Counted from the first letter of the stretch, positions 1 through 6,476 are shown. The stretch is DNA of 22,758 nt from Candidatus Saccharimonadales bacterium (GCA_030146045.1 JASLDG010000005.1:1-22758); one strand, 5' to 3'. Notes: generated from the sequence alone by a model not told the origin. Program-made: numbers and translations.

Positions 1-234
1 GCCATCTTGATTTTGCAGACCTGCCAAATAGGCAAGATCTTCAGGTGTCCAGCCGCTTTGCAGCCGCTCGAGTCGTGCGCTGAGCTGCTCGGGCGTGACG
101 TACTCACTGAGCGGCCGGTCACCAGCACGGTTTTTCAGTGCAAATGTCACTTCGGCATCAGGATACTTTTCGTATTCGAGCTGTCCCATCGTTGCTTTGT
201 AGTAGTCGAGCCCTTGCGACAGATATTCGTTCAT
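1..234 (-). CDS. pncB: Nicotinate phosphoribosyltransferase, N-terminal part (cut by window edge)
   Basis: The 78 visible residues begin MNEYLSQGLDYYKATMGQLE and continue through YPDAEVTFALKNR. The D-Y-Y-K-x-T-M pattern and the following F-x-x-K-N-R segment are typical of the N-terminus of the nicotinate phosphoribosyltransferase family, which makes NaMN from nicotinate, PRPP and ATP. The rest of the gene lies outside the window to the left, so the active-site core is not seen. The start codon overlaps the pncA stop as ATGA, and an AAGGAG sits at 242-247 inside pncA, so translation is probably coupled. The product of PncA (nicotinate) is the substrate here, which supports the call. It should be under the same NrtR-type control as pncA. 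Confidence 0.85.
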   Translation of the reverse strand, partial: MNEYLSQGLDYYKATMGQLEYEKYPDAEVTFALKNRAGDRPLSEYVTPEQLSARLERLQSGWTPEDLAYLAGLQNQDG

Positions 235-857
235 TGCGTTTCTCCTTCGATCATTTCGATTGCCATTCGGCTGTCGATTTCGACGACGCCAGCTGCACGC
301 ATCTCATCGAGTGCCTTGTCGCTGTCATCGGGCTGAATGTTGACGCCGCGTACGGCATCCCGAAGAAGATAGGTCGTAACTCGCGTGTCATCGGCGAACG
401 TACGGGCAACATCAAGAGCGGTTGCTTTGACGCAGTAGTCGGTTGCGAGACCACCGATGAATACCTGTACCTTCTCCTGTGTGTTGGTTGGTGCTATGAG
501 TGTTTCAATGGTGGCGCCATCATCCGTAGTTCCCTCCCAGCCCGAGTATCCGTCGGTTTGACCCATGCCTTTTGAAATAACGATATCGTCCGAAAGAACA
601 TCAAGGTGAGGGTGGAAATCGGCACCTTCTGTTCCGGCGACACAGTGTACTGGCCATGTGTCGAAGTGAGGTGTGGAGGCAGGGTGCCAATCACGGGTAA
701 CGATCACGGTTCCACCGATGCGGCGAACTGCTTCTGCGGTCTGATTAATAGGGGTGACGACTGCTTCGCCATCGGGTACGGCTAAGCTGCCGTCGATAAA
801 GTCATTCTGAATATCAACGCCAATCAGGACGTTTCGGGGTGTTTCAAATGTGTTCAT
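231..857 (-). CDS. pncA: Nicotinamidase
   Basis: Hydrolyses nicotinamide to nicotinate and ammonia, the first step of the deamidating NAD salvage route. The 208-residue protein has the isochorismatase-fold triad at D15 (VDIQNDF), K96 (SKGMG) and C142 (ATDYCVKAT), and a metal site fitting D56, H58 (RDWHP) and H71 (VHC). Length is normal for the family. The start at 857 has AAGGAGG at 864-870, six bases upstream. The gene is first in a pncA-pncB operon; its stop overlaps the pncB start. The promoter upstream carries two NrtR-type palindromes, so repression when NAD metabolites are plentiful is likely (inference from the known role of NrtR). No key residue is missing. Confidence 0.95.
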   Translation of the reverse strand: MNTFETPRNVLIGVDIQNDFIDGSLAVPDGEAVVTPINQTAEAVRRIGGTVIVTRDWHPASTPHFDTWPVHCVAGTEGADFHPHLDVLSDDIVISKGMGQTDGYSGWEGTTDDGATIETLIAPTNTQEKVQVFIGGLATDYCVKATALDVARTFADDTRVTTYLLRDAVRGVNIQPDDSDKALDEMRAAGVVEIDSRMAIEMIEGETQ

Positions 858-878
858 CGTAAGCCTCCTTTGCTTATA

Positions 879-897
879 TAGTGTATTTACTACACTA
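879..897. promoter_or_regulatory. NrtR-type operator, pncA downstream site
   Basis: TAGTGTATTTACTACACTA is a perfect 7-5-7 palindrome. It lies just downstream of the predicted pncA transcription start (about 901), where a bound repressor would block early transcription. It is identical over all 19 bases to the site at 3298-3316. Assignment to NrtR is inferred from the regulator gene in the middle of the locus and from the repeat of this element before the NAD genes only. Confidence 0.8.
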
Positions 898-907
898 ACT
901 ATTATTC

Positions 908-936
908 ATACTACACCTTACTTATTGTATTGTCAA
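908..936 (-). promoter_or_regulatory. pncA-pncB promoter
   Basis: On the minus strand TTGACA (931-936), a 17-base spacer and TAGTAT (908-913) form a sigma70-type promoter with the start expected near 901. The -35 is embedded in one palindrome and the initially transcribed region in the other. The same TTGACA/T-17 arrangement recurs before pnuC and nadE, which supports it. Confidence 0.65.
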
Positions 937-941
937 CACTA
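923..941. promoter_or_regulatory. NrtR-type operator, pncA upstream site
   Basis: TATTGTATTGTCAACACTA matches the TAGTGTA-N5-TACACTA pattern with small deviations in both halves. It overlaps the pncA -35 box (TTGACA on the minus strand, 931-936). Its centre is 44 bases from the centre of the downstream site, close to four helical turns, so the two bound dimers may lie on the same helix face. Confidence 0.7.
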
Positions 942-974
942 AGTAGCATATATGATGCAAGAAGATATGGTGCA

Positions 975-1002
975 TTGTGTACCACTCGTCTCGTAGTAAA
1001 AT
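975..1002 (+). promoter_or_regulatory. Promoter of the YdeI-like gene, leaderless
   Basis: TTGTGT (975-980), 16 bases, then TAAAAT (997-1002). Only six bases separate the -10 box from the ATG at 1009, so the predicted start falls on the start codon. No Shine-Dalgarno sequence is present, which agrees with a leaderless mRNA. Confidence 0.5.
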
Positions 1003-1008
1003 AGAAGT

Positions 1009-1557
1009 ATGAAAGCTCCGATTTCAGTCCATTTTGAAACCACCCCCTATGTGCTTGAAGGTGTACTCATTGCCCGTCTCCCCGACGAAGTGAGCAAACA
1101 ATTACCGTCACGTGGCCAAGTAGCGGTGACCGGTACAATAGATGGCCAGGCGATCAGCATGGTGCTGGAGCCGGATGGTGATTGGGGGCATTGGTTTTAT
1201 GTCACGAAAGAGATGGCGGCTGCTGGCGTACGCGAAGGTCATGTGGCGACGCTTGATCTTACGACGACCAAAGAATGGCCAGAGCCGACGCTACCGGCCG
1301 ATATTCGCAAAGCGCTCGATACTGCGCCGCAAAAAGTAAAGGATAAATGGCACGATATTACCCCGATGGCCCGTTGGGAGTGGGTACGCTGGGTGAATGA
1401 AACGGGGAGTATGGCGACACGTTCGGTGCGAATCGAGAAAACAATCTCAAAACTAGCCGGCAAGCATCGCCGGCCCTGTTGCTTTAATCTTGCGGGATGT
1501 ACTGATGCAAGACTATCAAAAAGTGGACGTTTGATTGGTATCAAGACGGGCTCGTAA
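1009..1557 (+). CDS. YdeI/OmdA-family protein with DUF1905-like N-terminal domain
   Basis: The 182-residue protein has an N-terminal beta-rich part (about residues 5-90) like DUF1905 and a C-terminal part with the features of the YdeI/OmpD-associated (OmdA) family: W-x-x-I-T-P-x-A-R-W-E-W-V-R-W near residues 114-129 and a final R-R-P-C-C-F near 154-159. Proteins of this family are often annotated as bacteriocin-protection or stress proteins, but a biochemical activity is not firmly known to me. It is transcribed divergently from pncA, and the NrtR-type sites lie more than 30 bases upstream of its -35, so it is probably outside the NAD regulon. The start is fixed by the leaderless-type promoter. 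It converges on nadR with a gap of ten bases. Confidence 0.75.
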   Translation: MKAPISVHFETTPYVLEGVLIARLPDEVSKQLPSRGQVAVTGTIDGQAISMVLEPDGDWGHWFYVTKEMAAAGVREGHVATLDLTTTKEWPEPTLPADIRKALDTAPQKVKDKWHDITPMARWEWVRWVNETGSMATRSVRIEKTISKLAGKHRRPCCFNLAGCTDARLSKSGRLIGIKTGS

Positions 1558-1567
1558 CGCTCCTATC

Positions 1568-2605
1568 TTATAGATCATGCCGGTCATAAAAGAGTGACGC
1601 AACACGTTTTCGCGCGGACTTTTCGGCGAGCGCCATGGCACTTTCGAGCCGCTTCTCGCGATCACTCGCCGCCAGGATAACGTACGGCAAATTGTACTGC
1701 CTGCAGATATTGATCCAGTATTCATCGCTTCCTTCGCGTTGGTCACCACCATAGCGCAGCGGATCGACCTCGAATGGAATATTGCTTTTCGTCACGATAT
1801 ACAAATCGGATTTGAGACGGAGCGCGTCATCAACTAAGCCTTGCGGACAGGCGCCGATGTCGGACTGCCAATGGGGGAACTGCCAGTAGCCGACGGTCGA
1901 GAAAAGATCGGTGTCTTGGACGATATAGGGCGATGGACTAATCTCGCCGGTGTGCTCCTGAAGTGCGCGCTGGCCGTGCCAGATAGCGGTCATCGAGCGC
2001 GGCGTGATTTCGTTGACGGTTTCTTCGAGATACGGACGTGCGTATTCAAACAGCCAGGTGGCATCGAGTGCTTCGGCGAGTTCACGTGAGAGTGTGGTCT
2101 TGCCTGTCGACTCCGCGCCGAAGATCGTCACGCGGGTGCGTAGGTACGGCTGGAATTCCGGGATGATATCGGCGAAATGTGCCAGTGGATCGACGCGGAT
2201 GGGTGTGGCTTTGGCAGGATTAATAGCGCGATCGATATCGTATGGGAAGAACTGCGTGCCGGTGATGTCGGCGAGCTTCTTGCCGTAGCGTTCACTGGCG
2301 ACGATATAATCGTCTGACGTGATGCCGAAGCTCTTCATCATCTCCAGCCACATGTTCCAGAAACCGGGTGCTGAGGGGTCTTGCTCGATCGTCTTGTCGT
2401 AGTGGATTAGCTCGACGCGCTTTGATAATCCAATGCGTTTCAGTGCAGCCTGAAGAGTGGTGGCACGCTCTTTTGGAAACGGTTCATGTGGTTGCGTGTT
2501 GATAATCACCACCACACCATCTGGGGCGAGTTTATTCGCGAATTGGATCAGCTGCAAGTGTCCAGTTGTCGGCGGCATTGCCGTCAGTAGAACGAATGCT
2601 TTCAT
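1568..2605 (-). CDS. nadR: NadR-type bifunctional NMN adenylyltransferase / ribosylnicotinamide kinase
   Basis: The 345-residue protein joins two enzymes: an N-terminal nucleotidyltransferase (about 1-150) with AMPPTTGHL at 9-17 and SERYG at 104-108, and a C-terminal P-loop kinase with GAESTGKT at 163-170, FEYARPY at 186-192 and QDTD at 230-233, all characteristic of NadR. The kinase phosphorylates nicotinamide riboside to NMN and the other domain adenylates NMN to NAD. The N-terminal helix-turn-helix repressor domain of enterobacterial NadR is absent, so it is purely enzymatic; regulation has passed to NrtR. It follows pnuC, the riboside importer, and its start lies 74 bases inside pnuC with AAGGAG at 2614-2619. 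The start is supported because the adenylyltransferase motif begins at once. Confidence 0.93.
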   Translation of the reverse strand: MKAFVLLTAMPPTTGHLQLIQFANKLAPDGVVVIINTQPHEPFPKERATTLQAALKRIGLSKRVELIHYDKTIEQDPSAPGFWNMWLEMMKSFGITSDDYIVASERYGKKLADITGTQFFPYDIDRAINPAKATPIRVDPLAHFADIIPEFQPYLRTRVTIFGAESTGKTTLSRELAEALDATWLFEYARPYLEETVNEITPRSMTAIWHGQRALQEHTGEISPSPYIVQDTDLFSTVGYWQFPHWQSDIGACPQGLVDDALRLKSDLYIVTKSNIPFEVDPLRYGGDQREGSDEYWINICRQYNLPYVILAASDREKRLESAMALAEKSARKRVASLFYDRHDL

Positions 2606-3275
2606 GACTCATGCTCCTTTTCCAAATGATATATCCATAGACCGTGTTTGCGAGGAAGAAGACGTACTGGAACGCCACAAGTGGTAATCCGCTGGTCATG
2701 TACGTATAGATGGCAAATACATTAACGAGTGCCCAAATACCCCAATTTTCAAGTTTCTTGTTATCGAGGAGGAACTGTGCCAGGATGGTGCCGGCGAGGA
2801 TAATGCTGTCGGTCCACGCCATGGCACCACCGAACTGCTGGCTGATAAGCGCTGCGCCGCCGTAGCCAAGAACTGCAATCAATACGTAGACAGGAAGCAT
2901 CTTGAACTCTACATGTGAGACGGGGCGAGTTTGCGAATCTTTGCGCCAGCGAATCCAGCCGTAGATGAGTGTTGGCACCAGGTACGCGTTTAGAACAGCA
3001 CTTGCGAATAGTCCGCTTTGTACGAACAGGATGGCGTAGGCGGCTGATGAAATAGCACCAATCGGGTAGTTAATGCGCCGCTCTTTGACACAGAGATACG
3101 TACAACTATATGACGTCAGGACAGCAAAAACCTCGAGCCAGTTGAGCGAAGTTGCGCTGATCCAGCCGAATGCAATGCCGACGACGTACGAGAGGATAGT
3201 GAGTGTAATTCCGATAATGATACTCTCGCTGACGTCTCGCCGAAAAGTAGTGCGCTGAAGTGATATAAGTGCCAT
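2532..3275 (-). CDS. pnuC: Nicotinamide riboside transporter
   Basis: A 247-residue integral membrane protein with about seven hydrophobic segments. NWLEVFAVLTSYSCTYL followed by an N-Y-P-I-G motif, and a G-W-I-R-W motif after the next segments, match PnuC proteins, facilitators driven by phosphorylation of riboside inside the cell. That kinase is encoded next (nadR), which supports the substrate. The ATG at 3275 is preferred because AAAGGAGGTG lies at 3281-3290; the ATG at 3293 lies upstream of that ribosome binding site. The hydrophilic tail of roughly 30 residues after the last membrane segment is read from DNA that also encodes the NadR N-terminus. Two NrtR-type palindromes flank its promoter. 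Confidence 0.92.
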   Translation of the reverse strand: MALISLQRTTFRRDVSESIIIGITLTILSYVVGIAFGWISATSLNWLEVFAVLTSYSCTYLCVKERRINYPIGAISSAAYAILFVQSGLFASAVLNAYLVPTLIYGWIRWRKDSQTRPVSHVEFKMLPVYVLIAVLGYGGAALISQQFGGAMAWTDSIILAGTILAQFLLDNKKLENWGIWALVNVFAIYTYMTSGLPLVAFQYVFFLANTVYGYIIWKRSMSHESIRSTDGNAADNWTLAADPIRE

Positions 3276-3297
3276 AATGACACCTCCTTTCATTAAT

Positions 3298-3316
3298 TAG
3301 TGTATTTACTACACTA
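3298..3316. promoter_or_regulatory. NrtR-type operator, pnuC downstream site
   Basis: TAGTGTATTTACTACACTA is identical to the pncA site at 879-897. Here the symmetry extends further: positions 3294-3320 form an 11-5-11 perfect inverted repeat. It sits just after the predicted pnuC start (about 3319) and before its ribosome binding site. Confidence 0.82.
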
Positions 3317-3325
3317 ATTATCTTT

Positions 3326-3354
3326 AAGATACAGATATATTAGTGTATTGTCAA
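3326..3354 (-). promoter_or_regulatory. pnuC-nadR promoter
   Basis: TTGACA (3349-3354), a 17-base spacer and TATCTT (3326-3331) on the minus strand. The geometry relative to the two palindromes is the same as at pncA. Confidence 0.65.
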
Positions 3355-3359
3355 CACTA
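3341..3359. promoter_or_regulatory. NrtR-type operator, pnuC upstream site
   Basis: TAGTGTATTGTCAACACTA, 6-7-6 inverted repeat, with the pnuC -35 (TTGACA, minus strand, 3349-3354) inside. Centre-to-centre distance to the partner site is 43 bases. It also lies about 20 bases upstream of the phosphatase -10 box on the other strand, so an effect on that gene is possible. Confidence 0.78.
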
Positions 3360-3379
3360 TGTCTTAAAAATAAAAAACA

Positions 3380-3388
3380 TGCTACAAT
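3380..3388 (+). promoter_or_regulatory. Extended -10 promoter of the histidine phosphatase gene
   Basis: TGCTACAAT is an extended -10 element (TG-N-TACAAT) without a good -35. The start is expected near 3395, just before the ribosome binding site. Confidence 0.5.
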
Positions 3389-3412
3389 GACCTCAAGAAG
3401 GAGAATCTATTT

Positions 3413-4228
3413 ATGGCAATGCCCAATCATCTTATTTTTGTCCGTCATGGTCAGTCAGAAGCAAACGTGATCCAAAAACGCACTGATCATGGCGTGAGCC
3501 CAGATGTCACTACGGCATTGTTTGCTCGACCCGATTGGCGGCACCGACTCTCGAAGCGGGGAATCGAGCAGGCGCAGCGAGCGGGTGAATGGATCGAGCA
3601 GGAGATGGGCAGTCTTGCTGAATTTGATGCGCTGTATGTATCGCCGTTTGTCCGTACACTTGAAACAGCGGCACATATTGGCGGACCGACACTCGGTGGA
3701 TGGACAGACGATAGTCGTCTTGTCGAGCGTGGCTGGGGTGTGTACGGCAAGATGTCGCGTGAGCAGCAAAAGATGCAATTTCCACGTACAGCTGCCGAAA
3801 AAGCCGCGAATCCCCTCTTTACCCGGCTTGATGGTGGCGAAAGCATCTTTGATGTGTACGCTCGTTTTCGTGATTTTCAAAGTACACTGCACCGTGAACA
3901 GGCCGGCAAGAAGGTTTTCGTGGTGACGCATGGTGATTTCATCAATGCAGCTCGGTACGGGATTGAGCGTATGACACCAGGCGAATGGGAATCGATTGAT
4001 AAAGAAAAAGCGCATAAAATTCGCAACTGCACGATCTTGCAGTATAGTCGCGTCAATCCACTCGATGAGACCGATATCCGCGATACGATTCGATGGCGTC
4101 GATACATCTATCCTGATATGCCCGATGCTTCGCCCGATGGCGGGCAGTGGATTGAACTACCAGAGCGTCGCCGCTATACGGGTGCGGAGCTGCTTGAGCA
4201 GGTCGAGCAGTCTGAGCGATTGCTGTAG
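3413..4228 (+). CDS. Histidine phosphatase family protein (phosphoglycerate mutase-like)
   Basis: A 271-residue member of the branch-1 histidine phosphatase superfamily. Catalytic residues are visible: R11-H12-G13 (VRHGQSE), R81 (SPFVRTLET), E105 (LVERGWG) and the second histidine H173 (VVTHGDF). Such proteins transfer phosphate through H12; the substrate cannot be read from sequence. The C-terminal third (after about residue 195) is extra relative to minimal CobC/PhoE-type enzymes. AAGGAGA at 3398-3404 supports the start at 3413, though the ATG two codons later is also possible. It is divergent from pnuC and sits inside the NAD locus, so a role in nucleotide or NAD-intermediate turnover is conceivable but only inferred. 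Confidence 0.85.
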   Translation: MAMPNHLIFVRHGQSEANVIQKRTDHGVSPDVTTALFARPDWRHRLSKRGIEQAQRAGEWIEQEMGSLAEFDALYVSPFVRTLETAAHIGGPTLGGWTDDSRLVERGWGVYGKMSREQQKMQFPRTAAEKAANPLFTRLDGGESIFDVYARFRDFQSTLHREQAGKKVFVVTHGDFINAARYGIERMTPGEWESIDKEKAHKIRNCTILQYSRVNPLDETDIRDTIRWRRYIYPDMPDASPDGGQWIELPERRRYTGAELLEQVEQSERLL

Positions 4229-4249
4229 CAGCTTTGGCAATAGCCAGTG

Positions 4250-4271
4250 ACGATACCTGCGGTTGTATCGT
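4250..4271. terminator. Short hairpin between convergent phosphatase and nrtR genes
   Basis: ACGATAC at 4250-4256 pairs with GTATCGT at 4265-4271 around an 8-base loop. It fills the 42-base gap between two convergent genes and ends on the nrtR stop codon. There is no clear T-tract on either strand, so terminator function is only suggested by position. Confidence 0.3.
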
Positions 4272-4948
4272 TAGTCAAAACTGCGTTCAAGTGATTGCAG
4301 TTTTTTGCTATTGAATGCGTAAAGTTTTGCCGGGCGATGTGCACCCTCGCGCCACATGTCGCCTGTTTCGTGAATCAGTTCGAGTGACAAGAATTTTTTA
4401 CGGAAGTTGCGTTTATCGAATTCACGGCCGAATATGATTTCGTAGGCTGATTGGAGCTGTGTTAGGGTGAATTTGCTATCGAGGAAGGCTGAAACAGCGT
4501 TGGTATAGGTGAGTTTGGATCGAAGACGCTCATGGGCATAGCGGATGATATTGGCATGGTCGTACGCGAGCTCGGGTAAATTGTCGACATCCAAGAATGC
4601 GGTGTGCGACCCGGCGTCGCGAACCTCAATACCCCGCCCGCAGCCCATGTAGGTGACGGATACAGCATGGCCGCGCGGGTCGCGGTCGATGGTGTCGAAC
4701 GTATAGAGCTGTTCGATATAGGCGAGATCACGCTCGGTATCAATACCGGCTTTTTGCTCGACAATCCGATGGAGTGCATGTGTGGTAGTCTCACCGCTGG
4801 CATTGTACCCACCAGGGAGTGCCCATGCCCCCTGAAATGGGTCGTTTGAACGCTTAATCAGCAGAACCTCGAGCACACCATTAGTAATCTGGAAGATGAT
4901 GGCATCAACCGTCAGGGTTGGTGCGACGTACGGCTTATCGTATTTCAT
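4271..4948 (-). CDS. nrtR: NrtR, Nudix-related transcriptional repressor of NAD metabolism
   Basis: The 225-residue protein has an N-terminal Nudix-fold domain (about 8-140) and a C-terminal winged helix (about 145-220). The latter contains FTLTQLQSAYE, then D-K-R-N-F-R-K-K and H-R-P-A-K-L-Y, which are typical of NrtR. The Nudix box G47-x5-E53-x7-R61 is retained, but the next catalytic positions read I62, Q65 and K66 instead of glutamates, so hydrolysis is probably lost and the domain should act as a sensor; ADP-ribose is the known effector of studied NrtR proteins. It lies between NAD salvage genes that share a palindromic operator. The ATG follows a -10 box by six bases with no ribosome binding site, suggesting a leaderless transcript. 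Confidence 0.92.
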   Translation of the reverse strand: MKYDKPYVAPTLTVDAIIFQITNGVLEVLLIKRSNDPFQGAWALPGGYNASGETTTHALHRIVEQKAGIDTERDLAYIEQLYTFDTIDRDPRGHAVSVTYMGCGRGIEVRDAGSHTAFLDVDNLPELAYDHANIIRYAHERLRSKLTYTNAVSAFLDSKFTLTQLQSAYEIIFGREFDKRNFRKKFLSLELIHETGDMWREGAHRPAKLYAFNSKKLQSLERSFD

Positions 4949-4954
4949 ACACTT
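4936..4954. promoter_or_regulatory. Possible weak NrtR autoregulatory site
   Basis: TATCGTATTTCATACACTT resembles the 7-5-7 operator with two mismatches in one half and one in the other. It covers the nrtR transcription start and first codons, where binding would repress. Because part of it is coding sequence, chance similarity is quite possible. Confidence 0.3.
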
Positions 4955-4983
4955 ATTGTACGCTGTGGTGGCTATTTCTCCAA
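4955..4983 (-). promoter_or_regulatory. nrtR promoter, leaderless
   Basis: On the minus strand TTGGAG (4978-4983), 17 bases, TACAAT (4955-4960), then six bases to the nrtR ATG. The -35 lies inside the last codons of nadE, so nrtR can be expressed independently of nadE. Confidence 0.55.
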
Positions 4984-5793
4984 CTTGGGTGCGTAAGCAA
5001 CAGGGAGCTCGCGTTTATGTATGGTCGCAAGGTAGCGCTGTTCGATCATCTTTGCTGTTTTATTATTAACTTCTTTGCCTTCGAGGTAGTCGTCGAGGGT
5101 ATCATACGTGATACCGAGTTCACTTTCGTCGGTCTGTCCCGGTTTGGCATCGAGCAGATCAGCGGTAGGCTGTTTGGTGATGAAATGTTCGGGTGTACCG
5201 AGCTGGCGCAGGAGTTGCTTGCCCTGGCGTTTGGTTAACCCTGCGAGCGGGAGGACGTCTGCCCCACCATCGCCATATTTTGTAAAGAATCCAGTCACGG
5301 CTTCGGCGGCGTGGTCGGTGCCGATGACTAAGAGGCCTTGGTCGCCGGCAATGGCATACTGAGCGATCATACGCATGCGGGCTTTGGCATTGCCTTTGTC
5401 GAAGTCGCTGATGGGGTGATTTTCTGCACGCTCGAACCCCTGGGCAAGACCATTGACACCGGGTTTGATGTCAAAATCATGGATAACATCAGGCTGAATG
5501 ATGTCGCATGCTTGGAGCGCATCATCGCGGTCAACTTGCGTGCCATATGGCAAAAGGACGGCATGGAACGCAGCATCGGCAGCGTGTTGGCGACGTTTTT
5601 CGACGGCACGTTTGGCGAGGAGGCCGGCGAGGAGGGAGTCTTGTCCACCTGAGATACCGAGAACAAAGCCATTGAGGCCAGTTTGGGCCAGATAATTCGC
5701 GAGGAAGGCTGAGCGCCGCTCGATTTCCTCAGCAGGGTCAATAGTTGGCTCGACACCGAGGGCGGTGATTATTTCATGTTGGATACGTCGCAT
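4972..5793 (-). CDS. nadE: Ammonia-dependent NAD synthetase
   Basis: Adenylates and amidates nicotinate adenine dinucleotide to NAD, the last step of the deamidated salvage route. The 273-residue protein is the short form without a glutaminase domain, so it uses free ammonia. The N-type ATP pyrophosphatase loop SGGQDS is at 48-53, and the C-terminal KQPTADLLDAKPGQTDESEL segment is characteristic of NadE. The ribosome binding site AAGGAGAG precedes the ATG at 5793. It is divergent from nadD, and both share an intergenic region with two NrtR-type palindromes. nrtR follows after 23 bases with its own promoter. Confidence 0.95.
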   Translation of the reverse strand: MRRIQHEIITALGVEPTIDPAEEIERRSAFLANYLAQTGLNGFVLGISGGQDSLLAGLLAKRAVEKRRQHAADAAFHAVLLPYGTQVDRDDALQACDIIQPDVIHDFDIKPGVNGLAQGFERAENHPISDFDKGNAKARMRMIAQYAIAGDQGLLVIGTDHAAEAVTGFFTKYGDGGADVLPLAGLTKRQGKQLLRQLGTPEHFITKQPTADLLDAKPGQTDESELGITYDTLDDYLEGKEVNNKTAKMIEQRYLATIHKRELPVAYAPKLEK

Positions 5794-5805
5794 AGTAACT
5801 CTCCT

Positions 5806-5824
5806 TATTGTCTATATGACACTA
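5806..5824. promoter_or_regulatory. NrtR-type operator between nadE and nadD, nadE-proximal
   Basis: TATTGTCTATATGACACTA is an inverted repeat with one mismatch between the two 7-base halves. It covers the nadD -35 box (TTGTCT, 5808-5813) and at the same time the early transcribed region of nadE. Confidence 0.7.
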
Positions 5825-5836
5825 ATTTGCTATACT
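5808..5836 (+). promoter_or_regulatory. nadD promoter
   Basis: TTGTCT (5808-5813), 17 bases, then TATACT (5831-5836) preceded by TG at 5828-5829 (extended -10). The start is expected near 5843, giving a leader of about 47 bases that contains an NrtR-type site. Confidence 0.6.
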
Positions 5837-5837
5837 C

Positions 5838-5866
5838 AGCGTAGTACATAGTTAGTGTATAGTCAA
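5838..5866 (-). promoter_or_regulatory. nadE promoter
   Basis: TTGACT (5861-5866), 17 bases, and a poor -10 TACGCT (5838-5843) on the minus strand. The position relative to the palindrome pair matches pncA and pnuC. The weak -10 lowers confidence. The nadD -10 is only two bases away, so the two divergent promoters should compete for polymerase. Confidence 0.5.
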
Positions 5867-5871
5867 CACTA
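5853..5871. promoter_or_regulatory. NrtR-type operator between nadE and nadD, nadD-proximal
   Basis: TAGTGTATAGTCAACACTA differs from the pnuC upstream site by one base. It covers the nadE -35 (TTGACT, minus strand, 5861-5866) and the nadD leader. The centre lies 47 bases from its partner site. Confidence 0.78.
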
Positions 5872-5889
5872 AATAAGAAAGAAGATGCT

Positions 5890-6471
5890 ATGACAGAGAT
5901 ACGACCACGTGAAACAATCATTTATGGCGGTGCGTTTAACCCACCTACCCGCGCTCACCAGGCGATTCTGCAAGGGTGTATTGATTATGCCGAGCCACGT
6001 GATGCCGACGTATGGTTGCTTCCAAGTGCAAGCCGTCGTGACAAGACGATCGATGTTGATCGAGCATACAGGATTGCTCTTTGTACTGCGCTGGTGCAGG
6101 ATTGTCTCCGGAGGACGGTGACGGTTGATGTGAGTACGCGCGAACTTGACCGGGACAAGGTAACGGAAACATATGATACAGTTCGCGAACTTGCTGATAC
6201 ATATACTGACCGCACGTTTACCTGGGTGTTTGGGTCTGACTCTGTAGCGACAATGCGCGAATGGAGTCATGGCGAATGGCTGTTTGATAATCTGGCCATG
6301 CTGGTCGTTGACCGACCAGGTACTGAATCGATCGAGATTGGCGCTCGTGCGATGCGGTTATCGGTGCGGCAGGTAGACACCAGCTCTACAGAGCTTCGTG
6401 CACGATTAGCTGCGGGCGCTGCGTATGATGATCTGGTAAGCCCGGCGGTCGGAAAGCTCCTGGTAACGTAG
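5890..6471 (+). CDS. nadD: Nicotinate-nucleotide adenylyltransferase
   Basis: Transfers AMP to NaMN to give nicotinate adenine dinucleotide, the NadE substrate. The 193-residue protein has the nucleotidyltransferase motif GGAFNPPTRAH (13-23), with T20 and H23 in the (H/T)xxH position, FGSDS at 114-118 and SSTELR at 165-170, all typical of NadD. It is the second adenylyltransferase of the locus; NadR is expected to act on NMN and this one on NaMN. The start at 5890 has only a weak purine-rich region upstream. It converges on the island gene at 6477 with a five-base gap. Confidence 0.93.
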   Translation: MTEIRPRETIIYGGAFNPPTRAHQAILQGCIDYAEPRDADVWLLPSASRRDKTIDVDRAYRIALCTALVQDCLRRTVTVDVSTRELDRDKVTETYDTVRELADTYTDRTFTWVFGSDSVATMREWSHGEWLFDNLAMLVVDRPGTESIEIGARAMRLSVRQVDTSSTELRARLAAGAAYDDLVSPAVGKLLVT

Positions 6472-6476
6472 TTTAA

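Noticed and set aside
138..575. 145-codon plus-strand open frame over pncB/pncA
   Set aside because: Opposite two well-supported NAD genes and without start signals.
1458..1478. GCCGGC inverted repeat as terminator
   Set aside because: It lies well inside the YdeI-like coding region and lacks a T-tract.
3455..4015. 186-codon antisense frame in the phosphatase gene
   Set aside because: The sense strand shows all histidine phosphatase catalytic residues; the antisense product has none of its own.
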